Of a stretch of 10,427 nt of DNA, positions 1-6,769 are shown in pieces. Below the pieces are notes generated by a model. That model was given only the letters and a program-made list of their open reading frames with translations, made no database searches and was not told where the DNA came from. The DNA is from an uncultured Gammaproteobacteria bacterium. Lineage in GTDB: Bacteria; Pseudomonadota; Gammaproteobacteria; Pseudomonadales; Azotimanducaceae_A. Location of the stretch: the NCBI GenBank assembly GCA_913049565.1, contig CAJWZG010000080.1, forward strand, positions 1 through 10,427, given 5' to 3'. Position 1 is the first letter of the stretch; each line of letters starts with the position of its first letter. The translations under genes were made by a program, and so were the position numbers.

Positions 1-1
1 T

Positions 2-268
2 CCGGTCAGCCGAAAACTGGCCCAATCCTTCAAGCTCCTCAACGAACAAGGCGCGCTGCCCACCCAGTCGCTGGTAAAGTGCGTTATTGAGGCAGCTTTT
101 GCCTCGGGTGAGCTTCCTCGACGTGCCGACACACCGACTATCGAGTCCATCGCGACAAGCATTTGGTTAGGCGCCACAGCAATAGTGTTTTCTGATGGTG
201 GGCGGGAACAGAAATCGGAAAGCCTGAGCACACTGTTAACCGTGTTCTCAAAAGGCCTGTCGCGATAA
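2..268 (+). CDS. C-terminal fragment of a probable TetR-family transcriptional regulator (partial)
   Basis: An open frame enters from the left edge and ends at TAA 266-268, giving 88 residues with no start in the window. The fragment is largely helical in character, with stretches such as QSFKLLNEQGALP, VIEAAFASGELP and ESIATSIWLGATAIVFSDGG. This is the usual look of the ligand-binding C-terminal domain of TetR regulators: a short helix, then an 'A..SGELP' turn, then a long helix around a conserved glycine. The DNA-binding domain would lie outside the window. It is convergent with the nitroreductase, with 61 bases between the stops. TetR regulators often sit beside reductases, so it may control nearby detoxification genes, but that is inference. 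The family call rests on texture rather than a diagnostic motif. Confidence 0.45.
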   Translation, partial: PVSRKLAQSFKLLNEQGALPTQSLVKCVIEAAFASGELPRRADTPTIESIATSIWLGATAIVFSDGGREQKSESLSTLLTVFSKGLSR

Positions 269-329
269 CGCTTCACAGTCCGCGAATCCGGTGCTCACAA
301 GGGCATTCAAAACGAAGAACCCTGTCAAA

Positions 330-1004
330 CTAACTTTTAAACGTTACCGTTTCTGTCAGCGCAGCTCGCTCGGTATGCGCACTATTGACCTGCATCATTG
401 TATCTTCGTAGCCGAAGCTGATACCAAACAGCACCTTCACTTCGGGACCGAGATCAAAAGCATCTCTTACTAGATCTGGGTGATGTCCCATGGTGCCCTG
501 GGCACAGGAAGCCAGCCCATTGGCGGTCATAGCCAGCATCAAAGTTTGCGCGTACATACCAACGTCCCAGGCGCTGCCAAGGCCAAAACCTTCATCCATG
601 CACAAAAAGGCGACATGGGGAGCGTCGAACAGCTCAAAATTCCGAAAGCTGGCCGCGGCTCTGCTCGGTTTATCCTCCCACTCGATATCCATTGCGCGAT
701 ACAGAACCGCCGCGCACTCACGACGGCGATCTTTATAGACCTGTGCCACCGTTTTTTTCGGTTCTTTATGATCTTGGTTTGGTGGGACTTTTTCTTTTAC
801 CCGAACCATCATCTGCTCGCGCAATGTATCTCGTAATGCACCCGAAGCGACATAGGTCTGCCAAGGTTGCATATTGGTACCCGAGGGGGACCAACGAGCT
901 ATTCCAAAGACCTTGTTCAAAACATCTTCCGGTACCTGACGATCTAAAAATCCTCTGACGGAGCGGCGGCCCCGAACGGCATCCTCCAACGACATTTGCG
1001 ACAT
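330..1004 (-). CDS. Nitroreductase-family FMN oxidoreductase
   Basis: This is a 224-residue protein, the normal length for single-domain nitroreductases. These are cytosolic FMN enzymes that use NAD(P)H to reduce nitro groups, quinones or other electron-poor substrates. Visible family signatures are the N-terminal FMN-phosphate motif RRSVR at residues 13-17, the SPSGTNMQPW segment at 39-48, the FMN-contacting GLASCAQG at 163-170, and GISFGYED at 194-201 followed by a conserved arginine at 213. The ATG at 1004 is preceded on the minus strand by a GGAAG ribosome-binding site at good distance; a second Met three codons on is possible. It diverges from the Gfo/Idh/MocA gene with 116 bases between starts, so the two may share a control region. 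The physiological substrate cannot be read from the sequence. Confidence 0.93.
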   Translation of the reverse strand: MSQMSLEDAVRGRRSVRGFLDRQVPEDVLNKVFGIARWSPSGTNMQPWQTYVASGALRDTLREQMMVRVKEKVPPNQDHKEPKKTVAQVYKDRRRECAAVLYRAMDIEWEDKPSRAAASFRNFELFDAPHVAFLCMDEGFGLGSAWDVGMYAQTLMLAMTANGLASCAQGTMGHHPDLVRDAFDLGPEVKVLFGISFGYEDTMMQVNSAHTERAALTETVTFKS

Positions 1005-1120
1005 ACTTCTTCCAATTGAATATCTGGTCAGGAAAGCTAGTGAAGTTCATCCTTCGGCGCTTCTGGGCGGTAAGGTTAACACTCTTTGCCTATTGGATTA
1101 ACGACTAGGGAAAAGCCGGC
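1005..1120. promoter_or_regulatory. Divergent intergenic control region
   Basis: This short gap separates the outward-facing starts of the nitroreductase and the Gfo/Idh/MocA oxidoreductase and must hold both promoters. It contains a GGTTAAC...GATTAAC pair about 20 bases apart and an AGGGAA ribosome-binding site ahead of the ATG at 1121. No convincing -35/-10 pair was found. Confidence 0.4.
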
Positions 1121-2119
1121 ATGCAAAAGTTTAACGGCCCCGTTCGCTGGGGAATTATGGGTACTGGGGCAATTGCAAAAGCATTCGCTGAATCCATGCA
1201 GCATGTTGCTAACGCAACTTTAGCCGGCGTAGGTTCAAGGCACCGTAAAAGCGCCAATGATTTTGCGACAGCTCACGGCATTGGGCGAGCTCACGGCAGC
1301 TACGATGGGTTGGTAAAAGACCCAAATATCGACGTGATATACGTTGCCACACCGCACACTGCACACCTGAATAACACGCTGTTGTGCCTGAGCTCAGGCA
1401 AGCACGTTTTGTGCGAGAAACCCTTTGCCCTCAATGAGCATGAGGTGACGCAGATGGTGCAAGCGGCAAAGGACAGTGGTTTGTTTCTAATGGAAGCTAT
1501 GTGGATGCGGTTTATCCCGCTAATCGTTGATCTGCAACGTCGAATTACCGACGGCGAAATCGGCGAAGTGCGAATGATTCAAGCTGACTTTGGTTTTCGC
1601 GCGCCGTTTGATCCGCAGAGTCGGCTTTTCAATCCCCATTTAGCCGGAGGTGCATTGCTAGATATTGGCATCTACCCGCTAGCTTTCGCGAGCTTACTTC
1701 TTGGTGAGCCTGAAGAAATAGCAAGCGTGGGGCACATAGGTTCTACAGGCGTTGATGAGCAATCGGCCTATGCGCTGAAACACAAAAACGGTGCCATCAG
1801 CATGCTGTCATCAGCCTTGAGAACTCGAACCTCTATGAGCGCAAAAGTCTTCGGCACTCACGGGCAGATCCGCTTGCCAAGCCAGTTCTGGCGGGGCCAA
1901 GAAATGACAATTTATCGACGCAACCATGAGCCAGAAAAAGTCCTTTTGCCCTATGAGGACAACGGGTATCAGTTTGAGGCGCAGGAGGTAGTTGATTGTT
2001 TGCTGGCCGGGCGGTTGCAGAGCGAGATGATGCCCTTGGATGACAGCATATCCTTGATGCGAACCATGGATCGAATTCGCAGTCAGTTAAACCTGACTTA
2101 TCCTGCAGAGACCAGGTAA
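1121..2119 (+). CDS. Gfo/Idh/MocA-family NAD(P)-dependent oxidoreductase, dihydrodiol-dehydrogenase type
   Basis: This is a 332-residue protein, full length for the family. The N-terminal Rossmann fold shows the nucleotide-binding GIMGTGAIA at residues 11-19. The family hallmark EKP, with its catalytic lysine, is at 99-101 in CEKPFALNEHE. The C-terminal catalytic domain carries GGALLDIGIYPL at 176-187, which holds the conserved aspartate and tyrosine. The segment GLFLMEAMWMRFIP at 120-133 closely recalls trans-1,2-dihydrobenzene-1,2-diol dehydrogenases and D-xylose/glucose dehydrogenases of this subgroup. The reaction would be cytosolic NAD(P)-linked oxidation of a sugar or diol. The start is supported by an AGGGAA ribosome-binding site upstream and by the Rossmann strand beginning at residue 8. 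The exact substrate is unknown; neither neighbour gives a pathway. Confidence 0.92.
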   Translation: MQKFNGPVRWGIMGTGAIAKAFAESMQHVANATLAGVGSRHRKSANDFATAHGIGRAHGSYDGLVKDPNIDVIYVATPHTAHLNNTLLCLSSGKHVLCEKPFALNEHEVTQMVQAAKDSGLFLMEAMWMRFIPLIVDLQRRITDGEIGEVRMIQADFGFRAPFDPQSRLFNPHLAGGALLDIGIYPLAFASLLLGEPEEIASVGHIGSTGVDEQSAYALKHKNGAISMLSSALRTRTSMSAKVFGTHGQIRLPSQFWRGQEMTIYRRNHEPEKVLLPYEDNGYQFEAQEVVDCLLAGRLQSEMMPLDDSISLMRTMDRIRSQLNLTYPAETR

Positions 2120-2421
2120 TTGAGATCGTTAGCCTTCTAAAGTTTCATACTCGAAGAAAGCTCTCTCCAAGGTTAAACAAAAGCCAACACAACAGAATAT
2201 GTCGGCAAGTTGATGCGCCAACAAAATAGCTGCGTTTCGACCATGAAAGGTTTCACGACAAAACTCAAAAGGCAAGTTTGCCCCACGAAAAACCTTCCGA
2301 TACACGGCATTGCACGATGCTGAAAAGCCCTGTGAAAGCGTCCAAATTTACCGAAAGTTAAGCCCCCTAAATATTTGCTAACCCTATGTTTTGAATATAT
2401 TTTCTTATTTTCAGAAAATCA

Positions 2422-2449
2422 TTGACTCACAGGTAAAAACTAGGATGAT
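2422..2449 (+). promoter_or_regulatory. Candidate sigma-70 promoter for the 2541 gene
   Basis: TTGACT (5/6 match to the -35 consensus) is followed after 16 bases by GATGAT (4/6 match to -10). Transcription from here would pass through the tandem GTTAGC hairpins before the ATG at 2541. Based on consensus matching only. Confidence 0.35.
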
Positions 2450-2461
2450 GCCGCGACTTTT

Positions 2462-2505
2462 GTTAGCCAAAGCTAATACTAACGAGATCTGTTAGCGAAG
2501 CTAAC
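2462..2505. repeat. Tandem GTTAGC inverted repeats (two hairpins)
   Basis: The first unit is GTTAGC-CAAA-GCTAAT, a 5-bp core stem with one mismatched end. The second is the perfect GTTAGCGAAGCTAAC at 2491-2505, 6 bp with a 3-base loop. Both half-sites are the same word, the unit starts are 29 bases apart, and both lie in the expected 5' leader of the gene at 2541. They could be operator half-sites for a dimeric regulator or leader hairpins. Confidence 0.6.
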
Positions 2506-2540
2506 AAGCAAACTAAACTCTTAGTCGTCGAGATTCGAGC

Positions 2541-2954
2541 ATGAGCCCACGAGAATCAGATCTAGATACCGCTGTCACTTACATGCCAGAGCAATACGCC
2601 GCGCCAGCGGGTAGAACGAGTCGCGCCAGCCAGCTAGCTGTGGAGTTGGCCACGGAGAAAAAACGGCTGATCGATGAGCTTCGCGAACTTCAGGCAGAAA
2701 ACGACGATTTAAAATCCACGACACCTGTTGGCACTGTGGATTGGTACGTTAAATGGATCGCCACTTTTCTTTCCGTGAGCGGCATTTTTTTGATGTCTGC
2801 TGGCTTGGTTATGCAAGGACAGATCGCCTATGTGATAAGCGCGGCAGGGTGGGTTTTTGTTGGCGTTCAGTGGGGTGATAGAGCCATCATGATCGGTAGT
2901 TCTATCAGCGCAACCGCGGTCGCAATGGATTTAGTCAGAACACTGACGAGCTAA
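2541..2954 (+). CDS. Small membrane protein with N-terminal coiled coil, unrecognised
   Basis: This is a 137-residue protein of no family I recognise. The first 28 residues are polar and probably disordered. Residues 29-58 form a strong heptad-like helix (LAVELATEKKRLIDELRELQ), a likely coiled coil. Two hydrophobic segments follow, about 69-90 (WIATFLSVSGIFLMSAGLVM) and 95-110 (AYVISAAGWVFVGVQW), separated by a short glycine turn. The C-terminus is amphipathic. The layout suggests an inner-membrane protein with a cytosolic oligomerising arm. There is only weak ribosome-binding sequence before the ATG, so the start could differ. The gene is convergent with the next minus-strand membrane-protein gene, with 25 bases between stops. 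No function is assigned. Confidence 0.7.
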   Translation: MSPRESDLDTAVTYMPEQYAAPAGRTSRASQLAVELATEKKRLIDELRELQAENDDLKSTTPVGTVDWYVKWIATFLSVSGIFLMSAGLVMQGQIAYVISAAGWVFVGVQWGDRAIMIGSSISATAVAMDLVRTLTS

Positions 2955-2957
2955 TTC

Positions 2958-2975
2958 ATCGCGGAGGTGCGCGAT
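2958..2975. terminator. Possible shared terminator hairpin between convergent genes
   Basis: ATCGCG-GAGGTG-CGCGAT is a perfect 6-bp GC-rich inverted repeat lying exactly between the convergent stops at 2954 and 2980. A U-tract is poor on both sides, so it may be a weak or factor-assisted terminator. Confidence 0.4.
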
Positions 2976-2979
2976 CCCT

Positions 2980-3570
2980 TCAAAAGCGTGATTGATCCAA
3001 TGTCCTCGCCACATTGGCGGTACCCAAGGTGACATAAAGTTTGAAGGCGGTATTCAGCGAGATAAAGCTCCAGTAATAGTCCAGCAGATCCAGCTGAGAA
3101 GCTGACTGGCGTGGCACACGAGCAACACTCTCGTCAGAGGGTTGCTGCAATAGACGGTGCTCATCAAGGTTAAAAAGCGCTTCGCCCTCATCCCAGCATT
3201 CGTCACAGTTGGGATCGTGAAATTGCGACTGTTGTTCGGGGTTTTCATCCTTCAGAAGAAACGCGCCGACCTTACGCGAGTAACCAGAAATTTTATTCTG
3301 TCTCATCCAAGCATCGTGGTTCTGCTCGACAAAGAATACGATCTTGCCTACCGCACGGGGCTTCAAAGTGGGCGCTAAACAAGCAGCCCCGGTCCCTAGC
3401 ATCGCAGCTCTCGCTACTTGTGAGGCATCGCTCGCAGCAAGGGCGCCAATCAGAAACGCCGCCGCCAAAAGATAAAACCACATCGCAAACTGAACCTTGC
3501 GATCAAACTCCTCTTTGCTCTCTTTGAAGCGTTTAATCTTTATAAGATCACTTCGGTTTAGGCTTGTCAT
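2980..3570 (-). CDS. Unrecognised membrane protein with C-terminal soluble domain
   Basis: This is a 196-residue protein I do not recognise. A charged N-terminal helix (residues 7-25, KIKRFKESKEEFDRK) leads into a clear transmembrane segment at about 27-47 (FAMWFYLLAAAFLIGALAAS). A second, weaker hydrophobic stretch lies at about 51-68. The remaining 120 residues are soluble and acidic and include a CDEC pair that could bind a metal or form a disulfide. No signal peptidase site is visible. It lies downstream of the MAPEG gene on the same strand with an 84-base gap, so the two may be co-transcribed. It is convergent with the coiled-coil membrane protein. The ribosome-binding site is weak (GAGG, slightly far), leaving the start unsettled. 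Confidence 0.7.
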   Translation of the reverse strand: MTSLNRSDLIKIKRFKESKEEFDRKVQFAMWFYLLAAAFLIGALAASDASQVARAAMLGTGAACLAPTLKPRAVGKIVFFVEQNHDAWMRQNKISGYSRKVGAFLLKDENPEQQSQFHDPNCDECWDEGEALFNLDEHRLLQQPSDESVARVPRQSASQLDLLDYYWSFISLNTAFKLYVTLGTANVARTLDQSRF

Positions 3571-3654
3571 GACTAGCTGGCCTCATGGATGCGTTGTTCT
3601 CATTTGCTGTCCGCAACGTTAACATGGTTGCTTCTCTTGATATCGTTTTCCGCA

Positions 3655-4056
3655 TCAAAAACCGCCGAAGCTCCGCAAAACAAGCAATAAACCCTCAACC
3701 AACAACACGCTCCAAGTCACAACGTTGCCAATCACTCTCGGCAGAGGCAGCGCAGCCTGCGCATTCTGTATGCCTATTGCGTGGAGTACACGGCCTAGGA
3801 GCAAGCTCGCACCAAAAACGTGAATCAAGGCGTCTGACAGCCCACCCATCACCAATATAAAAAGAGCCAAGAGGGCCAACGGTGTGTACTCAATGTTATT
3901 GCCATGGGCTCTGACAGCACGCTGCAATACGTCACTTTCACCCGGGCCAATTCCCACACCTAACGCAAAGCGCATTCGCGTTACATTGAGCGCAAGGGTT
4001 AAACCCAATAGAAGGTTGAGACCAACCCAAAGACCCAACGCCGCATGCTGCTCCAT
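3655..4056 (-). CDS. MAPEG-family membrane protein
   Basis: This is a 133-residue integral membrane protein, the usual size for bacterial MAPEG proteins (membrane-associated proteins in eicosanoid and glutathione metabolism). Four hydrophobic helices are visible, roughly 6-26, 58-72, 76-95 and 105-128. The diagnostic stretch RAVRAHGNNIEYTPL at 46-60 holds the conserved R, H-x-N-x-x-E and Y/P pattern of the glutathione-binding region. GRVLHAIGI at 88-96 is the second conserved block. Eukaryotic members conjugate or isomerise lipophilic substrates with glutathione; the bacterial role is mostly inferred to be detoxification. The start is firm: a near-perfect AAGGAGG ribosome-binding site precedes the ATG at 4056. 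Confidence 0.92.
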   Translation of the reverse strand: MEQHAALGLWVGLNLLLGLTLALNVTRMRFALGVGIGPGESDVLQRAVRAHGNNIEYTPLALLALFILVMGGLSDALIHVFGASLLLGRVLHAIGIQNAQAALPLPRVIGNVVTWSVLLVEGLLLVLRSFGGF

Positions 4057-4084
4057 TGCAGTCCTCCTTAAGTGTTGCCTGGAA

Positions 4085-4820
4085 ATGACCTATGCCTGCT
4101 GTCTGTCGAAATTTAATCGCAATCCAATCACGGCGCCACCTTCGTCATTTACAATCTTGTCTGTACGACTCATCTATCACACTGACATTCTTCATGGGGG
4201 CTAGCTATATACGCCGTATGAGAACATTCCGACACGTAGGGTAGACATACGTAAGCGAACACTTATTGACGGCGAACCTTTATGCGAGGTTGATTTCGGA
4301 GCGAACCAATTGCGGCTCCGGCTAGCTGTCTTTTTCAAGCTAGATGCTGGCGATGCCCCCTAGGGTGAAATAGCAACCATTACAGGCATTCAAGATATTC
4401 AAACGATAGAGACTTTCATCGTGAGCGCTATGAGAGCAAATAGTAGAAACAAAGCTGCTGGCGCCTGCTGGAAAAGAGGTGTCAACAAAATACAATTTGA
4501 TGCAATTACAGAAGCCACATGGCGAGGGTGGCCAGAGCTGGACCCACAAAGGCCAGAATCTGAAAGGTTAAATCCTGAGGAATGTACTGCTTCAGCGTGT
4601 TGATGCGGGCATTGTGTATTTGCCGGTGCATGACGCTCTTGCGAGGCATAAAAGACGCGCTGATTGGGCGATAGAGGCAATGACAAACGCTTGGGCTGCG
4701 ACCGCATATGGTACACATTCCAATGTTAAAATTGAGCAAGCTGAGGTGGCATCTAGACTTTTTGCAATGTGTTGCCCTGTAGTGGAGGTTCGAGGTAGAT
4801 GGGACACTTTAGACGTTTGA
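4085..4820 (+). pseudogene. Decayed replication-type gene of a former integrated element
   Basis: Reading one frame through stops gives a coherent protein. The pieces in order are RLIYHTDILHGG, stop TAG 4202-4204, then LYTPYENIPTRR and LIDGEPLCEVDFGAN. Next comes LDAGDAP, stop TAG 4361-4363, then GEIATITGI and KAAGACWKRGVNKIQFDAITEA. A one-base frame change near 4535-4555 leads to GQNLKG, stop TAA 4569-4571, then ILRNVLLQRVDAG, GIVYLPVHDAL and DWAIEAMTNAW, ending at TGA 4818-4820. From memory, the D/E-x-D-F...G-D-x-Y block and the LPVHD block spaced this way belong to a family of large proteins in phage-like and integrative elements, probably replication proteins. No family name was confirmed. 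The left end is uncertain, since the ATG at 4085 is only the first in frame. The gene is clearly dead. Its last codons overlap the start of the amidohydrolase. Confidence 0.6.
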
Positions 4821-6505
4821 TGCCGGGGTTGGAGTCGGTGTTTTTGGCTCGAATTAGCTGTATGGCCGCCGTTTTGCTGCTCGGTGCGGGCTGTGGCGAT
4901 TCGCCGGACAGATCTGCGGCTGACTCGATTGGTGCAGAATCTGTCGACCTGCTGTTTCACAGCGGCCAGATACTCATCGTGGACGACGCCTTTAGCATTC
5001 ATTCGGTATTGGCTGTGTCTGACGGTAAAGTGGTCGCCAGCGGCGGCGAAGAACTGTTGGACCGCTACAGGGCGAAGAAGACCGTCGACCTGGCAGGTCA
5101 AACGTTGATGCCGGGTTTCATAGACTCCCATACGCATATCTCTGGTGACGCAGGACGTTATATTGATCTGAAAGACGTTTCTTCCATCGTAGAGATTCAG
5201 TCGCTGGTGCGAGACAAGGCGGTCCTTTTGGGATCAGGTGAATGGATTACGGGTTACGGCTGGTCTGAGGATGAGTTGGTAGAGCAGCGTAAACCCACCC
5301 GCTATGATCTGGACGATGCCGCGCCGGACAACCCTGTGGTGCTGACACGAGCCGGTGCCCATAGCGCCGTCGCTTCAAGTCTGGCCCTGCGAGCCGCTAA
5401 CATCGATGCGGACACCCCCGATCCTCAGGGAGGAGTGATTGAACGTGGAGCGACAGGCGAGCCCAATGGCATTGTGCGCGAGCGTCATGGTCTGATTCTG
5501 CAGCTGGTGCCACCCGCAACAGAGGCTGAACTTAGGCGCAGTCTGGCGGCAAACCTCAACAGCCTGCTGGCCAAAGGCATTACCAGTATCACCGATGCGC
5601 AAAAAACTCCGCAAGACTACCGCCGCTGGCAGACCGTTTACGCAGAGCGTTTACTCCCCTTGCCCAGGGCCAAGCTTCAGTTTGAGTGGGATGACCCTAC
5701 GGCGATCAAGACACTGATACGAGAGGTCGGTGATGGAGACGACTGGCTGGCCATTGGGCCAATCAAAATCTTCGTGGATGGCGGTTTTACTGGGCCCGCG
5801 GCCTACACTCTGAAACCCTATCGAGACATGCCTGAATATCGAGGCTATTTGAATATGGCTCAGTCTAAGCTGGTGAAGCAGATCAACGAAATTCACGATG
5901 CGGGATTGCAGATGGGGATACACGCCATTGGCGATGCCGCGATCGCTCTAGTTGTGGATACACTGGCCGAGACCCTTCAACGCAATCCACGTCAGGATCA
6001 TCGGCACTATTTAAACCACTTCTCCATGCGCCCACCTCAGCAGACCATGGCAAAAATGGCCGAACAAAATATCCACATCACTCAGCAACCGAATTTCACC
6101 TACACTCTGGAAGGTCGTTATGCAGCGAATCTCGATGGCTGGCGTCTGGCGCATAATAATCCGCTGCGCTCACCGATGGATGCTGGCATAACCGTCGCCC
6201 TATCGAGCGACATTTTGCCGATTGGCCCCATGGTTGGTCTGTATGCGGCAACGACGCGCAAGGGTATGAGCGGCAAGGTGTATGGCCCGGGCGAAGCGAT
6301 CACAATAGAAGAGGCCCTGCGAGGCTATACCTTGACCAGCGCGTTCATAAATTTTGATGAAGACATCAAAGGGTCCCTGGAGCCCGGAAAATACGCGGAT
6401 ATGATCGTGTTGCCCGCCGATATTTTGACGGTTTCAGAAGAAGAATTAATGGCACTTGATGTGACACAAACGTACTTGCAGGGCGAACTGGTTTACGAGC
6501 GATAA
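4799..6505 (+). CDS. YtcJ-like amidohydrolase (amidohydrolase_3 family), predicted lipoprotein
   Basis: This is a 568-residue metal-dependent hydrolase of the YtcJ-like amidohydrolase_3 group, which cleaves C-N bonds in amides, cyclic amides or carbamates. Visible features in order are a signal sequence ending in a lipobox (LLLGAGC, Cys32), then GFIDSHTHISG with the metal-binding H111 and H113. GAHSAVASSLAL at 187-198 is followed by PIKIFVDGGFTG with the lysine at 323, HAIGDAAI with H375, and SSDILP with D471. The C-terminal GSLEPGKYADMIVL is the usual closing beta-sandwich motif. The lipobox implies a periplasmic or membrane-anchored enzyme. The start at 4799 has GGAGG ten bases upstream; ATG 4820 would also leave a usable signal peptide. 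Both starts lie at the end of the decayed gene, so expression must begin inside that remnant. Confidence 0.93.
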   Translation: MGHFRRLMPGLESVFLARISCMAAVLLLGAGCGDSPDRSAADSIGAESVDLLFHSGQILIVDDAFSIHSVLAVSDGKVVASGGEELLDRYRAKKTVDLAGQTLMPGFIDSHTHISGDAGRYIDLKDVSSIVEIQSLVRDKAVLLGSGEWITGYGWSEDELVEQRKPTRYDLDDAAPDNPVVLTRAGAHSAVASSLALRAANIDADTPDPQGGVIERGATGEPNGIVRERHGLILQLVPPATEAELRRSLAANLNSLLAKGITSITDAQKTPQDYRRWQTVYAERLLPLPRAKLQFEWDDPTAIKTLIREVGDGDDWLAIGPIKIFVDGGFTGPAAYTLKPYRDMPEYRGYLNMAQSKLVKQINEIHDAGLQMGIHAIGDAAIALVVDTLAETLQRNPRQDHRHYLNHFSMRPPQQTMAKMAEQNIHITQQPNFTYTLEGRYAANLDGWRLAHNNPLRSPMDAGITVALSSDILPIGPMVGLYAATTRKGMSGKVYGPGEAITIEEALRGYTLTSAFINFDEDIKGSLEPGKYADMIVLPADILTVSEEELMALDVTQTYLQGELVYER

Positions 6506-6594
6506 GCGCCACCCGGTTCTTCCGTTTTGCCAATTTCGCGTTTGAGAGACGATCATCGTAAGAAGCGTCGCGTCTGAAACGAAGGAGATTAAAA

Positions 6595-6618
6595 TGGTGG
6601 AGGCGGCGGGAGTTGAAC
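6595..6618 (-). mobile_element. Attachment site: duplicated 3' end of the tmRNA gene (ssrA)
   Basis: On the minus strand this reads GTTCAACTCCCGCC followed by GCCTCCACCA. That is the T-loop, the 3' acceptor strand and the CCA end of a proteobacterial tmRNA. The acceptor sequence CGCCTCC would pair with a GGGGGCG 5' end and include the tmRNA-specific G3-U pair. Sequence matching stops abruptly at 6619; a real ssrA would continue with CGCGTCC on the plus strand. This is therefore not the gene but the copy left by site-specific integration. Because the copy keeps the CCA-proximal end, the original downstream flank lies to the left, and the island, integrase and intact ssrA lie to the right. Confidence 0.8.
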
Positions 6619-6670
6619 TGCGACTCTAGTGCATTGAAAGTACGAAGTTTATTAGAGAATTCCGAGCTGT

Positions 6671-6695
6671 GTTGCCCCTAAAGTTGCCCCCTAAG
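6671..6695 (+). repeat. Tandem GTTGCCCC(C)TAA direct repeats, candidate recombinase arm sites
   Basis: GTTGCCCCTAAA at 6671-6682 is directly followed by GTTGCCCCCTAAG at 6683-6695. They lie 53 bases inside the att copy in otherwise non-coding DNA. Short tandem direct repeats at this distance from the core are typical of the arm-type sites bound by tyrosine recombinases or their accessory factors. The role is inferred from position only. Confidence 0.4.
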
Positions 6696-6769
6696 GGCGA
6701 GTGTTTTGGCTTTGTTGTGAACTTAAGCCGAGCAAGCCTGGTGTAAACCGCCAGCAGAGAACCCCCCGA

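Larger units (their letters stand above)
2120..2540. other. Intergenic region with no confident gene
   Basis: About 420 bases between the oxidoreductase and the small membrane-protein gene. The right half is AT-rich and holds a candidate promoter and two GTTAGC hairpins, listed separately, plus a small palindrome ATTTTCAGAAAAT at 2407-2419. GTTAGC or GCTAAC also occurs singly at 2128-2133 and 2377-2382. In the left half the minus strand stays open for about 73 codons (near 2129-2350) but has no ATG start or ribosome-binding site, so it is not called as a gene. Confidence 0.6.
6506..6769. other. Non-coding junction between chromosome and island
   Basis: No gene is supported here. The first 89 bases follow the amidohydrolase stop and would be the original ssrA downstream flank. 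The rest, from 6619, is island DNA carrying the tandem GTTGCCCC repeats and the end of the MORN gene's downstream region. No clear terminator with a T-run was found. Confidence 0.6.

Noticed and set aside
2462..2505. Integron attC-like site
   Set aside because: GTTAGC/GCTAAC resembles the core words, but the seven-base consensus, spacing and paired L/R boxes are missing, and there is no integrase or cassette.
4399..4739. Hydrophobic minus-strand frames suggesting a small membrane protein
   Set aside because: They are antisense to the reconstructed replication-type remnant, have no ribosome-binding site and break frame between the hydrophobic pieces.
4085..4820. Stop-codon recoding (TAG readthrough) instead of a pseudogene
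   Set aside because: A frameshift and a TAA stop are also present, and neighbouring genes use TAG and TAA normally, so decay is simpler.
6593..6629. A perfect AAGGAG-type site followed by ATG and an 11-codon open frame across the att copy
   Set aside because: The frame is read from the tmRNA 3' end on the wrong strand. The ATG arises by chance where the flank meets the CCA complement.
6595..6660. A complete tmRNA or tRNA gene on the minus strand
   Set aside because: Only the T-loop to CCA end is present. The T-stem partner and everything upstream are replaced by unrelated sequence.
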